From Streptomyces sp. NBC_01471 (lineage in GTDB: Bacteria > Actinomycetota > Actinomycetes > Streptomycetales > Streptomycetaceae): 64,000 bases of DNA. The notes below the pieces were generated by a model that did not search any database, was not told the DNA's origin, and was given only the letters and a program-made list of their open reading frames with translations. A program made the translations under genes and the position numbers. The stretch is taken from assembly GCF_041438865.1 (NCBI RefSeq), contig NZ_CP109450.1:1054001-1118000 (forward strand), in the 5' to 3' direction. Of the stretch, positions 16,811 through 25,305 are shown piece after piece. Numbering within the stretch: position 1 is the stretch's first letter; the number at the start of each line of letters is the position of its first letter.

Positions 16811-17871
16811 GATCCCTCCCGGTAGGCGGCGGGCACGGCATCGGCCGCCAGCCGCTCGAAACGCCGGTCGAACCGCTTGGTGACGTCCTGCCGGGGGACG
16901 AAGCCGCCCGCGGCCATCAGGTCGGCGGTCTCCTGCTCCCAGGCGATGGCCCGGTCCCAGCGTGTGGTGAACACCGGTCTGCCCAGGGAAGCGACGATGC
17001 GCCTGCCGTCCGCGGCCGTGACGCCCTGGTCCTTGACGTAGTACCGCTCGATCCACCGGTCGGGGTGCTCCCACGCCCAGACCTGGCCGCGGGCCCAGAG
17101 CGGGATGAAGTCCCGGACGGCGGCGGCCTTCGCCCGGTCGTCCAGCACCTCGTCCGGTGCCCAGAGAACAGTGAGCAGGTCGACCACATCGGTGTGCACG
17201 CCCCGGGCGCCGTCCTTGGTGTACTGGCTGAGGTACTTGGTGAGCGTGGGCTCCGCGAGCGGGGCCACATCCACCTGTCCGGACTGGAGTGCGGTGAGGA
17301 ACTGGGTGCTGGGCAGGGCCACGAGTGTGACGTCGCTGTTGCGCAGACCGGCCTTCTTCAACGCCCGCAGGACGACCACGCCTTGTGCCTGGCCCTGCGA
17401 GAAGCCGATCTTCCTGCCCCGGAAGTCCGCGGCCTTCCTGATCGACGAGCCCGGGGCGGTGGCGAAGACGTACGCCGGGCGGTTGCGCTGCTGGACCGCC
17501 ACGATCCGCGCGCCGACCCCGATCGCGGCGGCCTGGATCGGGGGAATTCCCGCATTGGCCGCGAGGTCGATGGAGTGGGCGCGAAATCCCTGGATGATGT
17601 CGGGTCCCGCATTCAGATTCGGCCAGTCGGAGACAGTGAACCGGAGCTCCTTTTTCAGTCCGGACGGGGCAAGTTGAAGTTGTGTGGTCCGGACGGCCAC
17701 CGAGAGTTTCGTTCCCGGTGGCGGCGCGCCGGACGGGAGTTTCCCGAGCGGTTGCCCACTGGCTGCGGTACTGGTCTGCGGAGCGCTCCCGGCGAGACCG
17801 AGTACCGCTCCGCCCATGAGGGCGAGAAAGGACCGGCGGCCGGCGGGAACGGATGGCGGGAATGCTGGCAT
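16807..17871 (-). CDS. ssuA: ABC transporter substrate-binding protein, sulfonate type (SsuA-like)
   Basis: 354 residues with an N-terminal signal carrying twin arginines (GRRSFLALMGGAVLGLAGSA), so Tat export is likely. The periplasmic-binding fold is recognisable from GPDIIQGFRAHSIDLAANAGIPP and DFRGRKIGFSQGQ, like SsuA/TauA proteins that capture sulfonates. It follows the flavin reductase by 44 bp and overlaps the permease by 4 nt. Ligand specificity is unknown; with the monooxygenase it should be an organosulfur compound. Confidence 0.88.
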   Translation of the reverse strand: MPAFPPSVPAGRRSFLALMGGAVLGLAGSAPQTSTAASGQPLGKLPSGAPPPGTKLSVAVRTTQLQLAPSGLKKELRFTVSDWPNLNAGPDIIQGFRAHSIDLAANAGIPPIQAAAIGVGARIVAVQQRNRPAYVFATAPGSSIRKAADFRGRKIGFSQGQAQGVVVLRALKKAGLRNSDVTLVALPSTQFLTALQSGQVDVAPLAEPTLTKYLSQYTKDGARGVHTDVVDLLTVLWAPDEVLDDRAKAAAVRDFIPLWARGQVWAWEHPDRWIERYYVKDQGVTAADGRRIVASLGRPVFTTRWDRAIAWEQETADLMAAGGFVPRQDVTKRFDRRFERLAADAVPAAYREGS

Positions 17872-17915
17872 GGTGATTCCTGGTCAGTGGGCGGACGGCG
17901 GCACGGACAGCGGGT

Positions 17916-18437
17916 TCAGAGCGACCGGTAGGTACCGTCGTGGAACACCAGCGGGCCGCGGCCCCCGTCGAGCCAGGAGTCCTCGACCCGCGCCACCACG
18001 ATCCGGTGGTCCCCGGCGGGCACGGTCTGCTCGACGCGGACCCGCAGCCAGCCGGCCACCCCGCCGAGCACCGGCTCACCGCCCGGCAGCCGCCGCCACT
18101 CGGTGGGCGCGGCGAACCTGTCGATGCCGCTCGTCGCGAACGTTCTGGCCAGCGGCTCCTGGTCGGAGCCGAGGAAGTTGACCACGGCTGTGGTGGCGCG
18201 CTCGATGTGCGGCCAGGAGGAGGCGGTCTCCGCGATACCGAAGGACACCAGCGGCGGATCGAGGGAGAGCGAGGTGAGTGAGGTCGCGGTGAACCCGACC
18301 GGCCCCCGGCCGGAGTCGGCGGTGACGGCGACCACCCCGGCGGGATAGCGGCGGAACACCTGCCGGAACCGCTCGGGAGCGATTCCGGGTGCGGAGTACG
18401 AGGACGGCGCGGGATACGGAGCAGCGGTGACGGTCAT
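17916..18437 (-). CDS. Flavin reductase (FMN reductase partner)
   Basis: 173 residues of the flavin reductase domain family (FRQVFRRYPAGVVAVTAD, TATSLTSLSLDPPLVSF, FAAPTEWRRLPGGEPVL). It supplies reduced FMN to the two-component monooxygenase encoded at the other end of the operon. It is the first large gene of the transcript. Its start lies ~25 nt after a hairpin and ~150 nt after a short cysteine-containing leader ORF, suggesting attenuation control. Confidence 0.9.
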   Translation of the reverse strand: MTVTAAPYPAPSSYSAPGIAPERFRQVFRRYPAGVVAVTADSGRGPVGFTATSLTSLSLDPPLVSFGIAETASSWPHIERATTAVVNFLGSDQEPLARTFATSGIDRFAAPTEWRRLPGGEPVLGGVAGWLRVRVEQTVPAGDHRIVVARVEDSWLDGGRGPLVFHDGTYRSL

Positions 18438-18461
18438 GGTCTCCCCAGGGGAAATCGGCCC

Positions 18462-18491
18462 CGGGCATGCCGGATCAGCACGGCGTGCCCG
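18462..18491 (-). promoter_or_regulatory. Hairpin before the sulfur operon, possible attenuator
   Basis: 11-bp stem with one G-U pair and an 8-nt loop, in the mRNA reading CGGGCACGCCG-N8-CGGCAUGCCCG. It sits between the leader peptide ORF and the flavin reductase start, with a pyrimidine-rich tract (CTTTCCTTCATTCTTTTTCC) just before it. It could terminate transcription or mask the ribosome site. Confidence 0.5.
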
Positions 18492-18589
18492 AGAGCAGGA
18501 AAAAGAATGAAGGAAAGCGCGAGGGCGAGAATGCGGGAAAGCGGGGGATGCGCACGCTCTTCAGTGGGAGCGGGCGGGACACCCGGCTG

Positions 18590-18712
18590 TTATCGGGGCA
18601 CCCGGACGGGGCGACAACAGAAAAGGCGGGTGAAGACGCCGGCCGGCGCAGCCGCGCGGCAGTCGCATGCCCCATGGGGCATGCGCTGGGAAATCCGCTG
18701 CGGTCCGGTCAT
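18590..18712 (-). CDS. Cysteine-containing leader peptide of the sulfur operon
   Basis: 40-codon ORF: ATG at 18712, TAA at 18590-18592, GAGGA ribosome site 7 nt ahead. It has four cysteines, in ACDC (residues 15-18) and FCC (31-33). The adjacent pair is coded TGT TGT, a rare codon in this GC-rich genome. Actinomycetes are known to place short Cys-bearing reading frames ahead of sulfur assimilation genes, where stalling for lack of Cys-tRNA turns on the operon. Position, same-strand orientation and downstream hairpin all fit that. It has no resemblance to a structured protein. Expression and function are inferred. Confidence 0.6.
   Translation of the reverse strand: MTGPQRISQRMPHGACDCRAAAPAGVFTRLFCCRPVRVPR
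18664..18685. promoter_or_regulatory. Perfect 22-bp palindrome, candidate operator
   Basis: Arms CGCATGCCCCA and TGGGGCATGCG with no spacer. It lies inside the leader ORF, about 230 bp upstream of the flavin reductase gene and ~105 bp beyond the end of the ROK regulator gene. It could bind the ROK protein or a sulfur regulator, or fold in the leader RNA. Confidence 0.55.
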
Positions 18713-18791
18713 GAATCCATCCTCGCGTTCCGTTTCCCGCCCGGTCAACAATGCAACGTTCTGAATTAATCCGGTGCGCCGCCGGGGCCGG

Positions 18792-20063
18792 TCAGCACAC
18801 GGCGGACACTGCGGGCCAGGGGCCGAGCGGGTCCGCGTACAGGGCGCCCAGCGCCACCGCGCCGCCCGCGGTGGCCAGCACCGATCCGCTGAAACTGCCG
18901 GGCACCACCGCCTGTTCGGGGTCGTCACAGACCAGGGAGCGCTCGCCCGCCGCCGCCCTGAGCACGGCCAGACACTCCGGCAGCCGGGCGGCTCCCGGTT
19001 CGACGACCACCAGGACCTCGGGGTCGAATGTGTCCAGCAGCAGGGCCGCCGCCCGGCCGACGTACCGGGCCCGGTGCCTGAAGAGGTCCCGCGCTCGGGG
19101 TTCACCGGCCAGGGCGAGATCGAGCAGGGCGCTGAACGACGTTACGCACAGGCCCTGTTCGGCTGCCCGGCTCAGCAGTGCGGACTCCGAGGCCACGGAG
19201 TGGAGGCAGCCGGGCCTGGCACACATGCAGGCCACCGGGGCACCGGTCCGGCAGTCCGGGCCGACCGGCAGGTGCGCCACGCTCCCCGCACCGGCGCGCG
19301 GCCCCAGATGGACCGTCCCGGCGGAGGTGAAGGCTGCGTCGATGACGGCGCCGACGAAGAGCAGGACCGCGCTGGCGCGGGTGGTCACCTCACCGAACAT
19401 CTGCTCCGCGCGCGCCAGCGCCCGTGCGTGGCTGTCGACATGGACCGGCAGCCCGGTGGCTGCGGCGAGGTGCTCGCGTACCGGCACATCGCGCCAGCCG
19501 AGTTGGGGATGGTCCACGATCGTCCCGGCCGCGGGGTCGACCCGGTTCCCGGTGGCCACACCGAGCCCGAGCACGGTGCGGCCGCCCGCGTGCGCGGCGA
19601 CCAGCCCGGGCAGCCGCGCGGCCAGCCCGCCCAGCACCCGCCCGGGGGCCGTGTCCCGGTGCGGCTGCCGGTCCTCGGCCACGATCCGGCCGCGCAGGTC
19701 CATCAGCGAGAGTGTCGAGTGCGCCACGGCGATGTGCGCACCGGCCACCAGCCACTGACCGGTGTCGATCTCCACGGGGATGTGCGGCCGCCCGAGACCG
19801 CGGGGCCCCGCGGTCTCGGCGGCCTCCCGTATCAGCCCGCGCGCCAGCAGCTGTCTGGAGTGGCCGGTGACCGATGCGGGCGACAGCCCGGTGAGCCGGG
19901 CGACGGTGGAGCGCGCCACCGGCCCGTGGTCGAGGATCGCGGCGAGTACGGCGCCGGTGGCACCGCCGGCAGCACGGCGCTGCGGCCCGGCGGCCGGAAT
20001 GTCGGAGCGGCGGAAGGGGGCGGGGCGGCGGGCGGGCGCGGGCGGACGGTCCACGGATGGCAT
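18792..20063 (-). CDS. ROK-family transcriptional regulator
   Basis: 423 residues from the ATG at 20063. An N-terminal winged helix (GAVLAAILDHGPVARSTVARLTGLSPASVTGHSRQLL, ~50-90) precedes a ROK sugar-kinase-like domain. The ROK zinc motif is present as CMCARPGCLHSVAS. Such proteins act as ligand-responsive repressors or activators. It sits directly upstream of, and in the same direction as, the sulfur operon, so it is a good candidate for its regulator. A longer in-frame start at 20288 exists, but the added residues look random and family length favours 20063. Confidence 0.85.
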   Translation of the reverse strand: MPSVDRPPAPARRPAPFRRSDIPAAGPQRRAAGGATGAVLAAILDHGPVARSTVARLTGLSPASVTGHSRQLLARGLIREAAETAGPRGLGRPHIPVEIDTGQWLVAGAHIAVAHSTLSLMDLRGRIVAEDRQPHRDTAPGRVLGGLAARLPGLVAAHAGGRTVLGLGVATGNRVDPAAGTIVDHPQLGWRDVPVREHLAAATGLPVHVDSHARALARAEQMFGEVTTRASAVLLFVGAVIDAAFTSAGTVHLGPRAGAGSVAHLPVGPDCRTGAPVACMCARPGCLHSVASESALLSRAAEQGLCVTSFSALLDLALAGEPRARDLFRHRARYVGRAAALLLDTFDPEVLVVVEPGAARLPECLAVLRAAAGERSLVCDDPEQAVVPGSFSGSVLATAGGAVALGALYADPLGPWPAVSAVC

Positions 20064-20449
20064 CCCGTTGCTCGGTGGGTGGCACTCCAGTCGGGCTCCG
20101 CTGCGGAGCCGCACGGCAGACCCCGCCGGCGAGCGGCCGGCCGAGCTCTGCTTCTTCCGGGGAGGGCGCCGCGCTGCCGGGAGGAACCGGTACGAGGAGA
20201 TGGCATCAGCGGACGGCGCCGTACAGCCAGGGCGTTCAGGCCCGGTGACACGCCGCGGAGCACACACGCTTGAGGTCGACATGACCACGAGTCGTCAGGT
20301 GTGCGGAGGGCTGCATGGCGCGCAACGTATCCGGCACGGCTGAACCCGGTCAAACCACCGACCACATCATGGACGGCCGGGACAGTGGGCCGCTGCGCCC
20401 CGGCCGGGGCGATGTGCGGCCCGTACGCAGCCGTGGTCCGCCCCGCGGA
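20064..20449. other. Intergenic region, no gene seen
   Basis: About 385 bases between the ROK regulator start and the end of the P450 gene (both minus). It should contain the ROK promoter. Open frames here are extensions or shadows without ribosome sites. I see no notable repeats. Confidence 0.5.
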
Positions 20450-21697
20450 TCACCGGGGCGGTGCGCACCGGTCGGGGCCGAGCCGTACGGGGAGCTCGCG
20501 CACCCCGTTCCCCACGAAACCCGTGTGCCGGGGCAACTCCCCCTCGGGCAGGGCCAGTTCCACTGCGGGAAAGCGGGCGAAGAGCCGTTCCAGGGCGACG
20601 GTGGCCTCCAGCCGGGCGAGCGGTGCGCCGAGGCAGAAGTGCGGGCCGTGCCCGAGGGAGAGATGGCGGGCGTCCCGGGTGATGTCGAACCGGTCGGCGT
20701 CCGGTCCGTGGGCGGCCGGGTCGCGGCCCGCCGCCGAGTACCCGGCCAGCACCGGGGTGCCGCGCGGAATCACGGTGCCCGCGATGGACAGGTCGCGGGT
20801 CGGGTAGCGGAAGGGAAAGAAACTGACGGGGCTGTCCCACCGCAGTGTCTCCTCGACGACATCCAGCCAGGTGGCCCGGCCCGCCATGACCAGGGCGAGC
20901 TGGTCCCGGTGGGCGCAGAGCGCCCGGACCGCGTTGACGACGAGGTTCAGCGTCGTCTCGTGACCGGCGACGATCATCAGCAGCAGGGTGCCGATCAGCT
21001 CCGGCTCGCTCAGCCGGTCGCCGTCCTCCTCGCGGGCCGTGATCAGCGCGCTGGTGAGATCGTCGCCGGGCCGCTCGCGCCGCGCCGCCGCGACCTCGGC
21101 CAGCACGGCGGCCATCTCCTGATTGGCGGCCACCACCTCCTCGGGTCCGATGCCGGTGGAGACCACCTGATCGGAGAGGTGGTGCAGCCGCTCCCGGTAC
21201 TCCGGGCCGACCCCGAGGAGTTCGCAGATGACACCCATCGGCAGCGGCAGCGCGTAGTGCCGGCGCAGATCGACCGTGCCGTCCCCGTCCGCCGCGGCCG
21301 CCATGCCGTCGAGCAGCCCGGCGGCGAGCGTCTCGATCCGCGGCCGCAGCGACTCCACCCGGCGCCCGGTGAAGGCCCGGCTCACCAGCGAGCGCAGTCT
21401 GCGGTGGTCCGCGCCGTCGGCCGTGGTCATGGACCGCACGGTGGCGAAGGTCCGCAGCGGCCAGCCCTCCTCGATCCGCCCCTCCCGGAGGGCGGTGAAG
21501 TGCTCAGGCCCCTTGGCGATGTCGGGGTGCGCGAGGAACTCCCTGAGCGCCGCGTGCCCGAGGACCGCGGCCCCGGCGACCTCGCCGGGCAGGACGACCG
21601 GGACCACGGAGCCGCCGGCCAGGAGCCGCGCGTTGTCGGCGTGCGGACAGCCGCCGGACGGGTCCATCCGGTGCGGGGAGACAGGTGAGGTGTTCAA
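20450..21697 (-). CDS. Cytochrome P450
   Basis: 415 residues, standard for soluble bacterial P450s. I-helix AGHETT, ExxR in VVEETLRWD, and heme-binding loop SLGHGPHFCLGAPLAR with the thiolate Cys at ~355. Activity needs ferredoxin and ferredoxin reductase partners, none encoded nearby. The TTG at 21697 is chosen because AGGAG lies 8 nt before it; MDPSGG a few codons later is an alternative. It is divergent from a 59-residue ORF with which it shares a 136-bp promoter region. The substrate is unknown. Confidence 0.93.
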   Translation of the reverse strand: MNTSPVSPHRMDPSGGCPHADNARLLAGGSVVPVVLPGEVAGAAVLGHAALREFLAHPDIAKGPEHFTALREGRIEEGWPLRTFATVRSMTTADGADHRRLRSLVSRAFTGRRVESLRPRIETLAAGLLDGMAAAADGDGTVDLRRHYALPLPMGVICELLGVGPEYRERLHHLSDQVVSTGIGPEEVVAANQEMAAVLAEVAAARRERPGDDLTSALITAREEDGDRLSEPELIGTLLLMIVAGHETTLNLVVNAVRALCAHRDQLALVMAGRATWLDVVEETLRWDSPVSFFPFRYPTRDLSIAGTVIPRGTPVLAGYSAAGRDPAAHGPDADRFDITRDARHLSLGHGPHFCLGAPLARLEATVALERLFARFPAVELALPEGELPRHTGFVGNGVRELPVRLGPDRCAPPR

Positions 21698-21833
21698 CTC
21701 GGGACTCCTGGCTGGGGCGGGCGGGTCCGGTTCCCCGGTCCGATGGGCGCGGAGCGGCGGGATCGTGCATGGTCCGGCGCTTTCCGGGCACCAGCGGCTG
21801 GACAGGAACCCGAGATCTAAGGAACGTACGACA

Positions 21834-22013
21834 GTGAGCTACCTCTCCACCCCAGGTTCGCCGATATACGACCAGCTGGTCCAGGAGCAGGGCGACGTTC
21901 TCGCCGAGGCGCGGAAGCTCGCCGAGGAGGCCCTCCAGCAGGCGGACCCCGCGCAGTACTGGGAGGGCGCGCTGACCCACCGGCGCACGTCCGGGAAGGT
22001 CCCGCAGGCCTGA
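21834..22013 (+). CDS. Small 59-residue protein divergent from the P450
   Basis: GTG start with AAGGAA 9 nt upstream, and strongly GC-biased third codon positions, so it is very probably translated. The product starts (V/M)SYLSTPGSPIYDQLV, continues as a charged amphipathic helix (ARKLAEEALQQAD), then has QYWEG and a basic tail (THRRTSGKVPQA). No signal peptide or membrane segment. I do not recognise a family. Possibilities are a partner or regulator of the P450 or a peptide substrate of it; the tail lacks the aromatic core seen in known P450-modified peptides, so the last is weak. Confidence 0.65.
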   Translation: MSYLSTPGSPIYDQLVQEQGDVLAEARKLAEEALQQADPAQYWEGALTHRRTSGKVPQA

Positions 22014-22213
22014 GCCCTACACCGGCCCGCACCCTTGTGGCGGGTCCGACTCACCACCGTTCGGTTCCTTTTCGAGCGGAATGACCCGTTGCCGCAAAGT
22101 CTGAATCGGTTTGGTCACGACAGGCAACCCCGTCGCCCTCACCACCGTTCTTCATGGGTAGCGATTTCCGGAGGGAAATCGCCGTTCGCACGACAGACAC
22201 GGAGTGAATGACG

Positions 22214-23197
22214 ATGGTCCACCTTTCGGTTGTCGTACCGTGCTACAACGAAGCAGAGGTGATCGGCGACTTCCATACCGCGCTGGTCGCCGCGCTCGAA
22301 CCGACCAGGGAGACATTCGAGATCTGCTACGTCGACGACGGCAGCGGAGACCGGACCCTGAGCGAACTCCGCCGGCTCGCAGCCGACGACTCACGGGTGC
22401 GCTTCACCTCCTTCAGCCGCAACTTCGGCAAGGAGTCGGCGATGCTCGCCGGCCTGCGGATGACAGCGGGTGACGCGGCCGTCCTGATGGACGCCGACCT
22501 CCAGCATCCGCCCACGCTCCTGCCGCGCATGCTCGACCTGCACCGGCACGGTTACGACCAGGTCGTCGCCCAGCGCGACCGTACCGGCGAGGGCGCGCTG
22601 CGGTCCGCGCTCAGCCGGATGTACTACCGGCTGGTCCGGCGCTGCATGGACGTCGAAGTCATCGACGGAGCGGGTGATTTCAGGCTGCTGTCCCGCCGCG
22701 CGGTGGACAGTGTGCTGTCGCTCCCGGAGAGCAACCGCTTCTCCAAGGGGATCTTCTCCTGGATCGGTTTCAACACCGTCAGCTTCACCTACCAGAACGT
22801 CGAGCGAGCCGCCGGTGAGTCGAAGTGGGGCGGCCGTCACCTGCTCAACTACGGCATCGACGGGCTGCTCTCGTTCAACAGCAAGCCGCTCCGGCTCGCC
22901 ATCCACACAGGTCTCTGCCTCTTCCTCTCGGCGCTCGTCTACGCGATGTACATCATCGGGAACGTCGTGCTCGACGGGGTCGACACCCCCGGATACACGA
23001 CGCTCCTCACCGCGATCGTCGCGCTCAGCGGGATCCAGCTCGCCACGCTCGGGGTCATCGGCGAGTACGTCGGACGGATCTACCACGAGTCGAAGCGCAG
23101 GCCGCACTACGTGGTCAGCGAGACCGACGACCGCCCGAGGGACTTCTCGCCGCGCTCCCCGCTGGAGGCCGCGGGCCAGGTGCGGCCGACCTCATGA
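22214..23197 (+). CDS. GtrB/DPM-type glycosyltransferase (GT2)
   Basis: 327 residues. An N-terminal GT2 domain ([23 protein letters not shown], metal-binding MDADLQHPP) and two C-terminal transmembrane helices (~235-300), as in GtrB/undecaprenyl-phosphate glucosyltransferases. It should transfer a sugar from a nucleotide donor to a polyprenyl phosphate on the inner membrane face. The ATG at 22214 has better spacing from GGAG than the one at 22208. Its stop overlaps the next start (ATGA), coupling it to the GtrA-like flippase. Confidence 0.9.
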   Translation: MVHLSVVVPCYNEAEVIGDFHTALVAALEPTRETFEICYVDDGSGDRTLSELRRLAADDSRVRFTSFSRNFGKESAMLAGLRMTAGDAAVLMDADLQHPPTLLPRMLDLHRHGYDQVVAQRDRTGEGALRSALSRMYYRLVRRCMDVEVIDGAGDFRLLSRRAVDSVLSLPESNRFSKGIFSWIGFNTVSFTYQNVERAAGESKWGGRHLLNYGIDGLLSFNSKPLRLAIHTGLCLFLSALVYAMYIIGNVVLDGVDTPGYTTLLTAIVALSGIQLATLGVIGEYVGRIYHESKRRPHYVVSETDDRPRDFSPRSPLEAAGQVRPTS

Positions 23198-23679
23198 GCC
23201 CCGACGCAGCGCGCACCCCGCCCGCGGCTCCCCCGCCGCCGTCCTCACCGGCCGCGAAGAAACGCACGCTCCGGCAGTTCGTCACGTTCGCGGCGATCGG
23301 GGTCGCCAACACCGGTGCCTACTACGCGGTGTTCGCCACGCTCAACCACTGGATGCCGTATCTGGCGGCCCATGTGCTGGGCTGGGCCGTGGGCATCACC
23401 GTGTCGTTCCTGCTCAACTCGTACATCACCTGCCGTACCCGCCCCACCTGGCGCGCGTTCGCCCGCTATCCGCTCTCCGGCCTGGTCAATGTGGCGGGCA
23501 GCGGGATCCTGCTCTACCTCGCGGTGAGCATGCTCGGGATGAACGAGGACATCGCGGCCATCACGGCCGGTGTCCTCGTCACCCCCGTCTCGTTCCTGCT
23601 GGCCCGCTGGGCCATCGACTCGGGCGCGGCGCCGCCGCCCGGAGAAGACCGGGTCAGGGCAGCCGCTTCGCGTGGGTGA
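23194..23679 (+). CDS. GtrA-family membrane protein
   Basis: 161 residues with four hydrophobic helices and the GtrA pattern ([42 protein letters not shown]). Proteins of this kind are thought to flip polyprenyl-phosphate sugars across the membrane. A Pro/Ala-rich N-terminal tail precedes the first helix. It overlaps gtrB by 4 nt, and its last 26 bp overlap the end of the convergent GtrC-like gene. Confidence 0.9.
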   Translation: MSPDAARTPPAAPPPPSSPAAKKRTLRQFVTFAAIGVANTGAYYAVFATLNHWMPYLAAHVLGWAVGITVSFLLNSYITCRTRPTWRAFARYPLSGLVNVAGSGILLYLAVSMLGMNEDIAAITAGVLVTPVSFLLARWAIDSGAAPPPGEDRVRAAASRG

Positions 23680-25150
23680 CCCGGTCGACGTGGTAGTAGT
23701 CGGCGACGCAACTGGCGGGCCATCCGTGCGGCTTCTTGCTGAAGGGCTCCAGCATCTTGGCCACATGGAGCGGCTTGTACGGCAGCACCTTCGCCCCGCC
23801 CGCCGACTGCTTCCGCATCCACTGGTCCTGGCGGTCCCACTTCTCGGCCCTGACGTGCATCTGATGGCCGAGGGTGTGCAGCGGGACGGCCAGCGACACG
23901 CAGACCCCGGCGCAGACGACGCACGCCGCGGCCGTCGCGGCCAGCGCCCCGGGCGGGCGCAGCCGGATCGCGCGCCCCAGCAGCGCGCCGATGCCGACGA
24001 GCAGCAGGACGTACAGCAGCAGATAGTCGTTCCAGGTCCGCTGGGTGGTCAGCACGTGCTTCCCGAACACCGGGTACGTGATGACGGTGCACACGAAACC
24101 GGAGAGGAGGAACGCCAGCAGCGCGGCGCCCGTGAGGAGGAACGGGCGGCACGGCAGCAGGACTCCGGACTTCTCCCGTCGCGCCACCAGGCCGAGCACC
24201 AGCCCGGCCGCCACCGCTCCCAGGTACTGCCAGGTCGACAGGACCGTCCAGAGGATGTGGGCGTACAGGTGCAGTGAGGCGGAGAGCGAATGAGGGGCCA
24301 GCATCGAGGTCCCGGCGCCGAACTTCTCCCGGCGCTCGCGCGAGCCGGGTGACGTCACCAGGAGCAGTACACCGATGGCCACCCCTGCCATGGTGGCGAG
24401 CGCCCAGCGGCGGACGAAGCTCCGTACACCGGCGGTGAAGACCTGTCCGGCGAGGAGCACGACGCCCGCGAGGACCACCATGAGCACCACCGAGGTCTCC
24501 TCGGACAGCGTCCCCAGGAACGTGCCCGCGAATACCGCGGCGACGAGGGCCGCGATCCGGCCCCGGGGGCTGCGGGCCAGCAGTGCCGGGATCAGCGCGG
24601 CGAAGGCGAGCACGGGCGCCACGGTGTGCGAGACGGAGGCCGCGGGCCAGAAGAACGTCTTGTACGTGTTGGTGGTGGCGAGGAGGAACACCACGGCGGT
24701 GACGGAGGCCACGAGCAGCGGTACGCCGCGCGGCACGGTGAGCCGGCCGGCCCGGACGGCCAGGGCGATCACCGCCCACAGCAGCCCCACCATCACCACG
24801 CCGCTGACCAGCCCGAACCACTGGTGGCCCGGGACCCCCGGCTCGGCGTAGAGGCCGACGAGCCAGCCGTTGGCGATCCGGCCGTTGTCGTGGAAGTAGA
24901 ACTTGCCGGTGAGCCCGGAGATGCCGTGGTCGCGTACGTACGGCAGGAAGCACCACTCGTCGGCGCTGGGGCGCACGTACTGCCCGTACCAGGCCGCCGC
25001 GGAGAGCAGGCCGAGCGGTACCAGGGAGAGGACGAGCGCCCACGACCCGGCCAGTTCCCGGAGCGGTCCGCCGCGCCCGGGGCCTCTCGACGTCCGGTCG
25101 CCGTCGCCCGGTTGCCTGGGGACGGTGACGCTCGATGCGTCGACGGCCAT
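23654..25150 (-). CDS. Polytopic membrane protein, GtrC-like/DUF6056-type glycosyltransferase
   Basis: 498 residues with about eleven membrane helices and an early extracytoplasmic motif (RPSADEWCFLPYVRDHG) in the position of the acidic catalytic loop of GT-C enzymes. The C-terminal ~100 residues are soluble. Together with the adjacent GtrB and GtrA proteins it completes a three-part glycosylation system: charge the lipid, flip it, transfer the sugar to a cell-surface acceptor. The acceptor is unknown. ATG 25150 (MAVDASS) is preferred over upstream starts because the earlier residues look random. Family naming is tentative. Confidence 0.75.
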   Translation of the reverse strand: MAVDASSVTVPRQPGDGDRTSRGPGRGGPLRELAGSWALVLSLVPLGLLSAAAWYGQYVRPSADEWCFLPYVRDHGISGLTGKFYFHDNGRIANGWLVGLYAEPGVPGHQWFGLVSGVVMVGLLWAVIALAVRAGRLTVPRGVPLLVASVTAVVFLLATTNTYKTFFWPAASVSHTVAPVLAFAALIPALLARSPRGRIAALVAAVFAGTFLGTLSEETSVVLMVVLAGVVLLAGQVFTAGVRSFVRRWALATMAGVAIGVLLLVTSPGSRERREKFGAGTSMLAPHSLSASLHLYAHILWTVLSTWQYLGAVAAGLVLGLVARREKSGVLLPCRPFLLTGAALLAFLLSGFVCTVITYPVFGKHVLTTQRTWNDYLLLYVLLLVGIGALLGRAIRLRPPGALAATAAACVVCAGVCVSLAVPLHTLGHQMHVRAEKWDRQDQWMRKQSAGGAKVLPYKPLHVAKMLEPFSKKPHGWPASCVADYYHVDRVTHAKRLP

Positions 25151-25305
25151 GTGCACCACTGCCTCTCGGGGTTGTTGCCGGTCAGCCCCGAAGACGTGTT
25201 TCGATGCCTGCGCGTTCCACCCCGTACCCCCGCAGGCCACCTAATTGCCCCGATCGGGTGAAGCCGGGCAGTGCGTGTCCCCCGCGCACGCACTGCCCGG
25301 GGGTG

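Noticed and set aside
21834-22013. Classical P450-modified RiPP precursor (biarylitide/atropopeptide type)
   Set aside because: No C-terminal aromatic core and divergent rather than co-linear with the P450; kept only as an open possibility.
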